A stretch of DNA of 64,000 nucleotides from Bacteroidales bacterium. GTDB taxonomy: Bacteria > Bacteroidota > Bacteroidia > Bacteroidales > Lentimicrobiaceae. Below, piece after piece: positions 42,421 to 51,030 of this stretch. Location: the NCBI GenBank assembly GCA_016788045.1, contig JAEUTG010000014.1, forward strand, positions 1 to 64,000, written 5' to 3'. Within the stretch, counting starts at the first letter, position 1; the number at the start of each line of letters is the position of its first letter. Made by a program: the position numbers and the translations under genes. Below the pieces are notes generated by a model that ran no database searches, had not been told where the DNA came from, and saw nothing but the letters and a program-made list of their open reading frames with translations.

Positions 42421-43260
42421 TTACAGGTCCTTTGCTTTCATCACTTCACCCACTTTAATCCCCTTCTCCGTCCGCACCAGGGTGCAGCATTCGGTATAGA
42501 GGTCATGCTCGAAAAAGAGGACATAGCCCTTGTCAACGACCTCTTCCAGGAAAAGTTCCTTTTCGTCCAGCGTAATCAGCGGGCGGGTGTCGTAACTCAT
42601 TACCCAGGGCAGGGGCAGGTGGGCTGCGGTGGGCAGCAGGTCGCTGGTAAATACAATAGTTTTATCCTTGTACTTGATAAACGGAATGGCTTGCCCGTCG
42701 GTATGGCCGTTGTAAAACCGTACTTCAATGCCGGGGAATAACTCGCCCGGGTAATCGAACAATTTCAGCCGGCCGCTTTCTTCAATGGGTTTAATGTTTT
42801 CTTTCAGAAAAGAGGCACTTTCGCGGCGGTTGGCATGCATGGCCCATTCCCACTGTGGTGCACTGATCCAGTAGGTGGCATTCGGGAAAACCGTTTCGAA
42901 ACCACTGCGGTCGGCGGTGTATTTCACACTTCCTCCGGCATGATCGAAATGCAGATGGGTTAGAAACATATCAGTAATGTCTTCGGGTTGGTAACCCACG
43001 GCTGCCAGCGACTTCAGCAGGGTGTCGTCGCCGTTGAGGTAATAATGGCTGAAGAATTTCTCACTTTGCTTGTCGCCGATGCCGTTGTTGATCAGTATAC
43101 GCCGGTCGCCCTCCACCACCAGCAGGCAGCGCATGGCCAGGTTGATCAGGTTGTTTTCGTCGGCCGGGTAATGGTTGCTCCACAACGATTTGGGCACCAC
43201 GCCAAACATGGCGCCTCCGTCGAGTTTCAGATTTCCGGTTGGAATGGCAAAGAGTTGCAT
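42421..43260 (-). CDS. Metallo-beta-lactamase-fold hydrolase
   Basis: A 279-aa cytoplasmic binuclear zinc hydrolase of the lactonase/glyoxalase II-like branch. Metal motif THLHFDHAGG (His102, His104, Asp106, His107); further ligands probably in NGHTDGQ and FTSDLLPTAAH. The overall layout, starting GNLKLDGGAMFGVVPKSLW, is that of Bacteroidota MBL-fold lactonase-like enzymes. The substrate is unknown. Its last third is duplicated as a fragment at 32624-32820. Confidence 0.88.
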   Translation of the reverse strand: MQLFAIPTGNLKLDGGAMFGVVPKSLWSNHYPADENNLINLAMRCLLVVEGDRRILINNGIGDKQSEKFFSHYYLNGDDTLLKSLAAVGYQPEDITDMFLTHLHFDHAGGSVKYTADRSGFETVFPNATYWISAPQWEWAMHANRRESASFLKENIKPIEESGRLKLFDYPGELFPGIEVRFYNGHTDGQAIPFIKYKDKTIVFTSDLLPTAAHLPLPWVMSYDTRPLITLDEKELFLEEVVDKGYVLFFEHDLYTECCTLVRTEKGIKVGEVMKAKDL

Positions 43261-43773
43261 AAAATCATTATTTTAGCTGATTAACAAAAGGAGGTGCGGT
43301 TTTGTTGATTCTTGCATGATAGGGAATAAAAAAGAGTTCACGCAAATACGCCAGGACGCGAAGTTCTTTTTGTATTGTAAGCAGAAGAGATTCAAATTCA
43401 TTGCGTCATTGCGTGAGGTAAAAGAATTCACGTGAAGACGCTGCAACGCAAAGCTTTTAATAAAACAATACATTGTTGTCCGGGGAAAATAATTGTTTCA
43501 CTTTGAACTCATTGATAATACTGGATTACAGCCATTATTCAAAACAGGTACCTTACTTTCTTTTTTTTGACACCAATACACGAAATCACCAAAAATCACC
43601 AACTTATTTATCTGATTTAGAACGATTTTGGTGGCTTGGGGTTTTGGTGTCAAGGTTTTTTTCTTTAACCGGACAATAATGAAAACAATATTTATAAATT
43701 TCATTGTGTCTTTGCGCCTGCCCACCGAAATGTTGTGCAGGCGGGCCCTTGCGTGAGGCAAAACTCAACCATT
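43261..43773. other. Divergent gap with nested inverted repeats
   Basis: No gene. Contains octamer-type arm tracts in opposite orientation: ACGCAAATACGCCAGGACGCG (43340-43360, irregular), CATTGCGTCATTGCGTGAGG (43400-43419), TTCACGTGAAGACGCTGCAA (43427-43446) and, at the right end, TTGTGTCTTTGCG (43705-43717) and TTGCGTGAGGCAAAA (43749-43763). Inside is an imperfect hairpin (43567-43653, TGACACCAA.../...TTGGTGTCA). GCCTGC/GCAGGC at 43717-43743 form another. It looks like an arm pair without an internal gene. Confidence 0.6.
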
Positions 43774-44868
43774 ATGAAAAAGTTACTGACAGGATTGCTG
43801 GTTGTTTTGTTTGGCTTGAATCTCCCTGCCCAGCAGTATTTCGGAACACCGGCTGCTGAGGGGCGGCGGAACATTGTGCTGATGAACCCCACCGAAAACA
43901 ACCTGAAGACCATCTTCTACCTGATTGACCATAAAATATTTCCATTGCCCGATGACTACCATCTGGTTGGGTTTTTTTATACATCTCAGGGATATGATTT
44001 CAGCCAATCGGTCAGGTTAATCAGGGAATCGGGCCGCAAAAATGTATTCCTGCATGCCTGCAGCGACACCATCGGCCAGGCCGTATATTCAGCCAATCCC
44101 TGCAGCGATGACTTTAAGCTTGTTTTCTCCGCCTCCAATGGCGTTATTTTCTTCGGCGGACCTGACATACCCCCGGTACTCTATCAGCAGCAAACCAACC
44201 TGCTGACAGAAATAACCGATTATCACCGCCATGCATTCGAAGCCTCCTTTCTGTTTCACCTTCTGGGAGGTTATCAGGACGAAAGTTATATCCCCCTGCT
44301 GGAACAGAAGCCCGGTTTCGTGATTCTTGGAATCTGCCTGGGAATGCAGACCATGAACGTAGCCACCGGAGGTACCCTGGTGCAGGATATCCCAACAGTG
44401 GTATACCGCCAGGAAACGGTTGAGCAGGTGCTGAAGGCCGATCCCGATGCCCGGCATCGCAATTACAACACCAACCTCGGTACAGACGATGATCTAATCT
44501 GGGGCCATTTTCACCGGATAAAAATGCTGATGCCGGAACGCATGGAGGTATTTCTGCAAGGATCCTCCCCTGAACCTTACGTGCTGAGCAGCCACCACCA
44601 GGCAGCAGGACGCATCGGAAAAGGCTTCAGGATTGCCGCCACCAGCATGGATGGGAAAGTAACGGAAGCCCTTGTCCATGAGAAATATCCCCATGTGATC
44701 GGCTTCCAGTTTCACCCGGAGCCGGTTATGCTCTATGAGCCGGAAACCAGATTCCGGGAATATCCCGGTCAGCCATCCGCTGGCTCATATACTGAACTTT
44801 ATGGGAAGGAAAAAGGGGAAATTTTTAACCGGAATGTATGGCGATGGATGGGGGAGGGGTTGAGGTAA
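43774..44868 (+). CDS. Exported class I glutamine amidotransferase-like / C26 peptidase-like hydrolase
   Basis: A 364-aa protein from ATG 43774, which starts a signal peptide (MKKLLTGLLVVLFGLNLPAQ). The fold is class I glutamine amidotransferase/gamma-glutamyl hydrolase (C26): nucleophile elbow ILGICLGMQTMN (Cys188) and the His-Glu pair in GFQFHPEP (about 322). There is an additional N-terminal half of about 100 residues. A gamma-glutamyl peptide or polyamine-conjugate hydrolase in the periplasm is likely; the substrate is not determined. The upstream ORF start at 43735 lies within an arm-type repeat. Confidence 0.82.
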   Translation: MKKLLTGLLVVLFGLNLPAQQYFGTPAAEGRRNIVLMNPTENNLKTIFYLIDHKIFPLPDDYHLVGFFYTSQGYDFSQSVRLIRESGRKNVFLHACSDTIGQAVYSANPCSDDFKLVFSASNGVIFFGGPDIPPVLYQQQTNLLTEITDYHRHAFEASFLFHLLGGYQDESYIPLLEQKPGFVILGICLGMQTMNVATGGTLVQDIPTVVYRQETVEQVLKADPDARHRNYNTNLGTDDDLIWGHFHRIKMLMPERMEVFLQGSSPEPYVLSSHHQAAGRIGKGFRIAATSMDGKVTEALVHEKYPHVIGFQFHPEPVMLYEPETRFREYPGQPSAGSYTELYGKEKGEIFNRNVWRWMGEGLR

Positions 44869-45025
44869 AAGTCTGAAGTAAAAAGTCTAAAGACTAAAGT
44901 AAAAAGTAATTTTCAAGTTTTAAAACCATCCCTTCCGCAGAACGGAATCTTCTATCTGTCTGCCTGTAGCAGACATGACAGACAGGCTTTTTACTTTTTA
45001 CTTTTTACTTTTTACTTTTTACTTT
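44866..45025. repeat. Inverted heptamer arms without an internal gene
   Basis: Left arm 44866-44912 contains AAGTAAAAAGT/CTAAAGT units and starts at the stop codon of the upstream gene. Right arm 44986-45025 is (TACTTTT)5-6, the inverted counterpart, ending 10 bp before the butyrate kinase stop codon. The 75 bp in between contain only a small palindromic stretch (CTGTCTGCCTGTAGCAGACA region). Confidence 0.8.
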
Positions 45026-45034
45026 GAGCTTCCC

Positions 45035-46111
45035 CTACCTGTACTCTTTCACCTCCACTTCACCCTTGAGCACCATCAGGCCGTTCATGGCCAGGGCGCG
45101 CATTTCATCTTCACCGGGATACACATGCACCGGGGCAATTTTGTAAACCCTTTCAATTACCTGGTTTACAAACCATTTACCATGAGCGATTCCTCCGGTG
45201 ATGAGGATTCCGTCAACTTCGCCTTTGAGTACAGTGCTCATGGCGCCAATGGCTTTGGCAACCTGAAAGGCCATGGCTTCGAAGATGAATTTAGCATACT
45301 CGTCGCCGGCCATGGCACGTTGTTCCACTTCGTAGGCGCTGTTGGTGCCCAGAAAAGCAGCCATACCACCCTTGCCTTTGATCATGGTGAGGATCTCCTT
45401 CTGGGTGTATTTGCCGCTGAAACACAGGCGCACCAGATCGGCAGCCGGCAGGGTTCCGCTGCGTTCGGGCGAGAAAGGACCCTCCCCATCCAGTGCCTGA
45501 TTAACATCCACCACCATTCCCTTGCGGTGGGCGCCAACGCTGATACCGCCTCCGAGGTGAACCACGATCAGGTTGAGGTCTTCATAGCGCCGCATGATCG
45601 ATTTGGCATGCTGACGGGCTGTTGCTTTCTGGTTGAGCGCATGAAAGATGGATTTACGCTGAAACTCCGGGTGACCTGAAACACGGGCATGGGGTTCCAG
45701 TTCATCCACAACCACAGGATCGGCAATAAATGCCCGCGCATTGGGCAGGCTTTTCGCGATGTCGTCGGCAATAAAACCACCCAGGTTGCTGGCATGCTCA
45801 CCCATGGGGCTGTTCACCATGTCGTTCTTCATGGTTTCGTTTACCTCATAAACCCCCGAAGGAATGGGTTTGGTAAGACCGCCCCTGCCAACAACCGCCC
45901 GGATGCTGTCCATCTCAATGCCGGCCTCTTCCAGCTGTTTGTAGATGATTTCTTTCCGGAAATTGTACTGGTCGGTTATCTTGTCGTATTTTGATAATTC
46001 TTCGGTGGAATGTGAGATGGTGCGCACAAACACAGGGTTTGCACCGCTGAATACAGCGATTTTCGTTGAAGTTGACCCCGGATTGATTGCCAGGATACGG
46101 AGCTCTTCCAT
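45035..46111 (-). CDS. buk: Butyrate kinase
   Basis: Converts butyryl-phosphate (or branched acyl-phosphates such as isobutyryl- or isovaleryl-phosphate) and ADP to the acid and ATP. From ATG 46111 it has 358 aa; the TTG at 46117 adds only two residues. ASKHA-fold motifs: NPGSTSTKIAVF at the N-terminus, HLGGGISVGAHRKG (near 205), and ILITGGIAHG near the C-terminus. It follows phosphate butyryltransferase by 22 bp. The pair would gain ATP from acyl-CoAs such as those handled by the 14-31 kb cluster. Ends with TAG. Confidence 0.94.
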   Translation of the reverse strand: MEELRILAINPGSTSTKIAVFSGANPVFVRTISHSTEELSKYDKITDQYNFRKEIIYKQLEEAGIEMDSIRAVVGRGGLTKPIPSGVYEVNETMKNDMVNSPMGEHASNLGGFIADDIAKSLPNARAFIADPVVVDELEPHARVSGHPEFQRKSIFHALNQKATARQHAKSIMRRYEDLNLIVVHLGGGISVGAHRKGMVVDVNQALDGEGPFSPERSGTLPAADLVRLCFSGKYTQKEILTMIKGKGGMAAFLGTNSAYEVEQRAMAGDEYAKFIFEAMAFQVAKAIGAMSTVLKGEVDGILITGGIAHGKWFVNQVIERVYKIAPVHVYPGEDEMRALAMNGLMVLKGEVEVKEYR

Positions 46112-46133
46112 AAACAAGGGTTTTAAAGGTAAA

Positions 46134-47039
46134 CTACTTCGCGATCATGGCCGCGAGGGCAATACTGTAAAGCTTTGTCTGGGCACTGTCGCCGCGCGAA
46201 GAGAGTACACAGGGTACACGGGCTCCGGCTACAAAGGCTCCAAGCTCGGCTCCGGCCATTTTCGTGTTGGTTTTGTAAAACACATTGCCGGCTTCAATAT
46301 TCGGGAACAGCAGGCAGTCGGCATCCCCGGCAACAGGCCCGGTAAGCTTTTTGATTTCTGCTGACTCCTTATCAATGGCAGCATCCAGAGCCAGAGGTCC
46401 ATCCACATAGGCACCCGTAATCTGGCCACGATCAGCCATTTTCGACAACAAAGCGGCATCCACACACGAAGGCATGCCGGCCAGCACCTGCTCAGAAGCC
46501 GTAATCACCGCAACTTTCGGCTTTTCAATGCCCAGCGCTTTGGCCGTATTAACCAGATAATTCAGAATGGCAACCTTCTGCTTGAATTCGGGCAGCGGGA
46601 TAATCGCCACATCACCCACGATGAGTAATTTATGATAAAGCGGGTTCTCCATCACAGTAACATGGCTCAGTACAGCCCCCGGATCCATCAGCCCTTCCTC
46701 TTTGTTCAGGATGGCCTTCATGTATTTATCAGTACTTACCAGACCCTTCATCAGCAGATCGCCTTCACCGCTGTTTACAAGCTTAACTGCCACTGCAGCC
46801 GCCTTGCCCTCGTTGGGCTCGTGCACCAGCCTGAATTTGTCGGCCGATACGCCCAGCTGAGCGCAGACATTGCGCATGGTGGACTCATCGCCAACAAGAA
46901 TTCCGTCAACTATGCCCTGGTCTACAGCTTCACTCACGGCTTCAATGGTATGTGAATCGTTGGCATAAGCTGCTACCAGTCTCTTTTTTGTTTTCGATTT
47001 AAGGACCTCAAACATCTGGTCCAGTTTGGTGATTGCCAT
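46134..47039 (-). CDS. ptb: Phosphate butyryltransferase
   Basis: Reversible transfer of the acyl group from butyryl-CoA (or branched acyl-CoA) to phosphate, producing the substrate of butyrate kinase. The 301-aa size and features (SHTIEAVSEAVDQGIVDGIL, DLLMKGLVSTDKYMKAIL, GELxPxG-like region DCLLFPNIEAGNVFYKT) are typical of Ptb in the phosphate acetyl/butyryltransferase family. First gene of the two-gene unit; its start codon is preceded by an unusually strong GGAGG. Confidence 0.94.
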   Translation of the reverse strand: MAITKLDQMFEVLKSKTKKRLVAAYANDSHTIEAVSEAVDQGIVDGILVGDESTMRNVCAQLGVSADKFRLVHEPNEGKAAAVAVKLVNSGEGDLLMKGLVSTDKYMKAILNKEEGLMDPGAVLSHVTVMENPLYHKLLIVGDVAIIPLPEFKQKVAILNYLVNTAKALGIEKPKVAVITASEQVLAGMPSCVDAALLSKMADRGQITGAYVDGPLALDAAIDKESAEIKKLTGPVAGDADCLLFPNIEAGNVFYKTNTKMAGAELGAFVAGARVPCVLSSRGDSAQTKLYSIALAAMIAK

Positions 47040-47439
47040 GGTATTCCTCCGTTGTATATTTTGTTAGATGGTGTTTGTAAACTTCTTAATGACAGGTTAA
47101 AAGATTGAATTTTAACGTTATAAATCATCCGGTTTGACCAGTGAATATAAGTCAGATCAGATCTTTGCATCAATGCATCATCACTTGAATTTCAGGGTCC
47201 CGGAACTAAGGTTAAATATATTGATAATGCGATACTTGCACCTGATTTTCAGTGCAAAATTATCAATTCGGTTCATAGTTTCCCAAAAATAAGTAAATCA
47301 CCGAATTATTTAGAATGATTTTAGGATGAAATTCTTCGGCATTTTCACCAATAGATTTATAACGGTCATATAATCAACAGTATAGATTGATTTTACAATC
47401 TATTGGCGGTTTAAGTCATGGAATAAGAAACCGTTGATC
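47040..47439. other. Gap upstream of ptb
   Basis: About 400 bp between the stop of the T9SS subtilase and the ptb start. AT-rich; it presumably holds the ptb-buk promoter. No clear repeat, terminator or gene was seen apart from the Shine-Dalgarno sequence at its left end. Confidence 0.55.
47041..47050 (-). promoter_or_regulatory. Shine-Dalgarno sequence of ptb
   Basis: On the minus strand GGAGG ends 6 nt before the ATG (GGAGGAATACC-ATG). Such a sequence is uncommon in this phylum, where ribosomes sequester the anti-Shine-Dalgarno tail, and it is not seen before the other starts inspected here. Confidence 0.7.
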
Positions 47440-50400
47440 TCAGGGTGTAAGTATAAATTTCCCTGTTGCCTTACCCGGATTGCCGATTGCTCCGACAATA
47501 TAAATCCCGGGTGGAAGTCCGCTTACATCAAGCACCTGAATGGAAGAATCGTTGCTTGTTTTCCGGAGTACAACCTTACCGGTAATATCGCTGAGCATAA
47601 TTTCCCGAAAGGTTTCACCGCCTGCCTTTACCAGCAGTTTGTCACCTGATTGGCTTACAATCAGTGGTGAGCTGCTAGCAGATGGGGTCGACCCGGATGG
47701 GCTGTTCAGTATAATGCTGAACCGAAATGGATTATCAGACTCTGTTGCAATGAAACGGTATTCCGGATTTTGTTTCAGATCCTGCATTTTTCCTTCCTTT
47801 TCATCCCATAAAAGAATTTCCTGAACCTGCTCATCCGTGAAGAGGTTTTCCGCCTTTATAACATAATTAACCCCATCGTTTCTGACAAAACCCAGGGGCA
47901 AAACTTTCATTGAGTACCAGGGCGGAAACACACAACTTGACAGTTTTTCATCGCCCGATACTACATAGAACTGAGGGGCATAGCCTGGTAAAAACCGTGA
48001 ATCCGCTTCTGAATCAAAGTCATCGGTAGCTATTTTGCTGATTCCGAGAATAAGCCGTTGTTTCGTCGTTTGGTCAACGTCAAGCATGGTTAATTCAAGC
48101 CGGCTGTTGGAGGATTTGTACCATGGCTGCTGATCGTGTGCTCTTGCAGCCAAGGGGATATTTAACGACGACTGGCTGCCGGTCAGTAGCTGGACCATAA
48201 AGCCGTTTGTCGCTGGAATGGGCTCACCGCCCCAGATATCGGTATAGGAAGCTGCAGATTCATCCCAAATTTTTGCCACACCCGAAAAATCAGCCGGAAC
48301 AGTCCAGTTAATCCCGTCGTTCCACACGATGGCCGAAGGATAGGGGTTACCAATCAGGTTCCAGCCCGAAAAACCGGTGCCGCTGGTATTGCTCAGTCCG
48401 GTAAGGGTAACGCTTTCCGTGTTCAGCGCTCCGGTAAACGCTTTTGTTGAAGCCAGAGCATTGGCGACCAGGTAGCCTTTGCCAACGGTGAAATCCGCTT
48501 CAAATGCGTTGTTGAGGCCGCCCCCGGAAGCTGTACGGTTAACCCAGGAGCCGTTGTTTTCGTTCCAGCTGTAGAAATCATTCCCTGAACCCGGCGTGTG
48601 AAAACTGCTGATTGGCTGATCCTGAACTGGCGACGACAGAAAATGCCATCCGCTGTAGGCTGTGGTATAGGCATTTATGAAGCGTTGAACCGTTAGCCCG
48701 CCATTGATCTCCGGTTCCGGACCGATGTAGGAACCGCTCCCCTGACTGTCAGATTCAATCAGCATGTCTCCGTTTATGTTGAGGGTTTTCCCTGATTGGA
48801 CGGTGAGTGCCCCGTCAGGGCCAATGGTCAGGTTGTGACAGTACGCATCGGAAACCGAGATTTCAGGAATGTGCTGCGAAACACCGGAAATGATTACATT
48901 GCTCTGATAACCCGGAATGCCGTCACTCCAGTTTTCATTCACATGCCAGCTGCTACCTGAAGTACCCATCCAGGTGGTGGTTTCCGGTTCCGGGGTAATA
49001 CCGCTGACAATGAGCGAAAATTGCTGGGGACCGTTTTGCAGCGATCCCTTATGAGATATCTCTAAAAAAAATATTTGCTGGGCTGGCGGGGTTCCGGCTT
49101 CTGCTTTCTCAACATTGTCAACCAGGTTATCACCGGTGGTAGCCGCAGCAGCCGGTAAAGCAACATTCAGTTTCCAGGGATAGGTTACACTTTCATCTGG
49201 TCCGATAATCCTCAGGTCAAGGTCATTCACCAGCATTGGCAGCGGGTCGTTGAGGTACGTACCGTAAACCGTGGCCGGAGGGTCGGTCCAGCAAAGGGTA
49301 ACGGTGATGGGTTCCGTTCCTTTGGTGTACACCGGTATGGTAATGGTTTCCCCTTGTGCAATGCTGAGTTCCCGGATGTTGAAGTTCAGTCCGTTGGAGG
49401 CATCCTCACTCATCAGCAGTGCTGCCTTGCGGGTATTCAGCAAACCCCAGCCAAACCGGTAATCAGGGCCGGAGGTGGTACCGGCTTCATCAGCCGTGTG
49501 AATGATCAGCGCCTTGAGTGTTGCCGACCTGATGGCAGATGTTCCGGTGAGGTTGGCATGATGTTCTGCCAGCAAACCAAGAGATCCGGATACATTCGGG
49601 GTGGCCATGGAGGTACCTGACAGGGTTGCGTAACCAGCATCGGTGGAAGAATAGGACGAGTATAACCCCACTCCGTTGGCAACAATGTCGGGTTTAATCC
49701 TGCCATCATCGGCCGGTCCGGTACTGCTTGAACCTGCCAGCACCACATCCGATGGCTGCTGATAGCCGTTCGGGATGTCGTTCACTGAGCCAACCGTTAG
49801 TATATTTTTAGCCACCCCCTGCCAGGAGATGCAGTCATAGCCATTTGATCCGCCGTCTTTATCCCTGACAGCAGAACTTAACACCCATGCTTCTGAGCCA
49901 TAGCTGTATACCCAATGTTCAACTGGCTGGGAGGAAGGCCCCTCACCCCGGTCGTTGCCTGAAGATTTCACAATCAGGTATTCCGGGGCATTGAAGGCAA
50001 CAAGGTCCCAGTCGTGGGCGGTTGCATCATAATAACCGAAGCCCATGTCGGTGACCGTACTCCAGGGTTCATATCCGAACCAGGCCCATTTGCTATCGCC
50101 CATGTAGTTGTACGACCAACCGGTAATAAATCCATAGGAATGGTTGGAAAAGCGCAGGCCTTCTGCGGCCCGGGCAGCCATTTCAGCAATATCGTTGTTC
50201 CATTCGTTCGACCAGAGACTGGCTGCAGGCGACATGCCTTTGGCCTGTGCATCAACTCCTGAGGCAATCATGGTGCCTGCCACATGGGTGGCATGACCTG
50301 ACACGGATGATGCCCCGTCTTTCACGGTAACCCGCCCAACAAATTCCTGGTGGGTTGTGCGGACACTCCCCCCATCCCAGATTCCGAGGGTTATGCCGCT

Positions 50401-50715
50401 TCCGCTTAGGTTGAGACCGGCTCCGCCCCCGGACCATACCGCTGATGTAGAGGTGGTTGCTGCTGCGGTCAGGTTGTGTGTTGTACGGTACCTAAGACGG
50501 CCATTGACGAACCCGGCCACCTCGGTAATCCTGCCATCCCGTTCAGCCTTCAACGGAAGCCGCAGGGAGTCACTGTACCGGATGGCCCGTTGCTGCTCTC
50601 TGAGGCTCTTTTCACCAACAGAATCAGCAAAATGCCGCAGGAAGGGCACATTGGTCTGCGCCTCCGCAAAGCCTGAAAGTAGTATCAGGCCGGCGAGCAG
50701 TAAGAGTTTCTTCAT
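47440..50715 (-). CDS. Secreted S8 subtilisin-like protease with T9SS type A sorting domain
   Basis: A 1091-aa exported serine protease from ATG 50715, which begins the signal peptide MKKLLLLAGLILLSGFAEAQ. Catalytic residues: Asp114 (GIWDGGSVR), His144 (SGHATHVAGTM), Ser369 (LSGTSMATPNVSG). Oxyanion Asn near 254 (SSGNDRG). A P/homoB-like beta domain follows (about 450-590), then a beta-sandwich region with WXG repeats (about 620-880) and a type A sorting tail (IMLSDITGKVVL, LPPGIYIVGAIG, GKFILTP). Only one subtilase in the window is intact; the other (35.6-40.0 kb) is broken. The function is probably extracellular protein degradation for amino-acid supply, an inference that fits the leucine-type catabolic cluster. 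Confidence 0.92.
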   Translation of the reverse strand: MKKLLLLAGLILLSGFAEAQTNVPFLRHFADSVGEKSLREQQRAIRYSDSLRLPLKAERDGRITEVAGFVNGRLRYRTTHNLTAAATTSTSAVWSGGGAGLNLSGSGITLGIWDGGSVRTTHQEFVGRVTVKDGASSVSGHATHVAGTMIASGVDAQAKGMSPAASLWSNEWNNDIAEMAARAAEGLRFSNHSYGFITGWSYNYMGDSKWAWFGYEPWSTVTDMGFGYYDATAHDWDLVAFNAPEYLIVKSSGNDRGEGPSSQPVEHWVYSYGSEAWVLSSAVRDKDGGSNGYDCISWQGVAKNILTVGSVNDIPNGYQQPSDVVLAGSSSTGPADDGRIKPDIVANGVGLYSSYSSTDAGYATLSGTSMATPNVSGSLGLLAEHHANLTGTSAIRSATLKALIIHTADEAGTTSGPDYRFGWGLLNTRKAALLMSEDASNGLNFNIRELSIAQGETITIPVYTKGTEPITVTLCWTDPPATVYGTYLNDPLPMLVNDLDLRIIGPDESVTYPWKLNVALPAAAATTGDNLVDNVEKAEAGTPPAQQIFFLEISHKGSLQNGPQQFSLIVSGITPEPETTTWMGTSGSSWHVNENWSDGIPGYQSNVIISGVSQHIPEISVSDAYCHNLTIGPDGALTVQSGKTLNINGDMLIESDSQGSGSYIGPEPEINGGLTVQRFINAYTTAYSGWHFLSSPVQDQPISSFHTPGSGNDFYSWNENNGSWVNRTASGGGLNNAFEADFTVGKGYLVANALASTKAFTGALNTESVTLTGLSNTSGTGFSGWNLIGNPYPSAIVWNDGINWTVPADFSGVAKIWDESAASYTDIWGGEPIPATNGFMVQLLTGSQSSLNIPLAARAHDQQPWYKSSNSRLELTMLDVDQTTKQRLILGISKIATDDFDSEADSRFLPGYAPQFYVVSGDEKLSSCVFPPWYSMKVLPLGFVRNDGVNYVIKAENLFTDEQVQEILLWDEKEGKMQDLKQNPEYRFIATESDNPFRFSIILNSPSGSTPSASSSPLIVSQSGDKLLVKAGGETFREIMLSDITGKVVLRKTSNDSSIQVLDVSGLPPGIYIVGAIGNPGKATGKFILTP

Positions 50716-51030
50716 GATGAAGTCTGTTGAATCCCGGTATATCAAAACAAAGCTAATAAAATTAATTGTTTGTTTAACAGATTGTTTGCTATTGCAGTCA
50801 ATTTGCCTTTTTGGGAAGGCTAACCTGAAAACCTGTCTGATTTATAATATAGCAAAGAACATAACTATTTGAACGTCAGGCTGAGCGGAGTCGGAACCTG
50901 ATTACGGCTTCGCTGAATACTATTCATCCTCAATAGTATAGTAATTCAACCACACAGGCGGTAAACCTTAATGATAATTTATCATCAGGGTCATTGAGAA
51001 ATCATAACTTTGCCTGAATAATCTGCAGAT
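50716..51030. other. Divergent promoter region between subtilase and lnt
   Basis: No gene. Contains a widespread-looking repeat core CAGGCTGAGCGGAGTCGG (50878-50895) followed by TTCGCTGAATACTATTC, and a -7-like TAACTTTG at 51005-51012, 19 bp before the lnt start. Confidence 0.55.
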
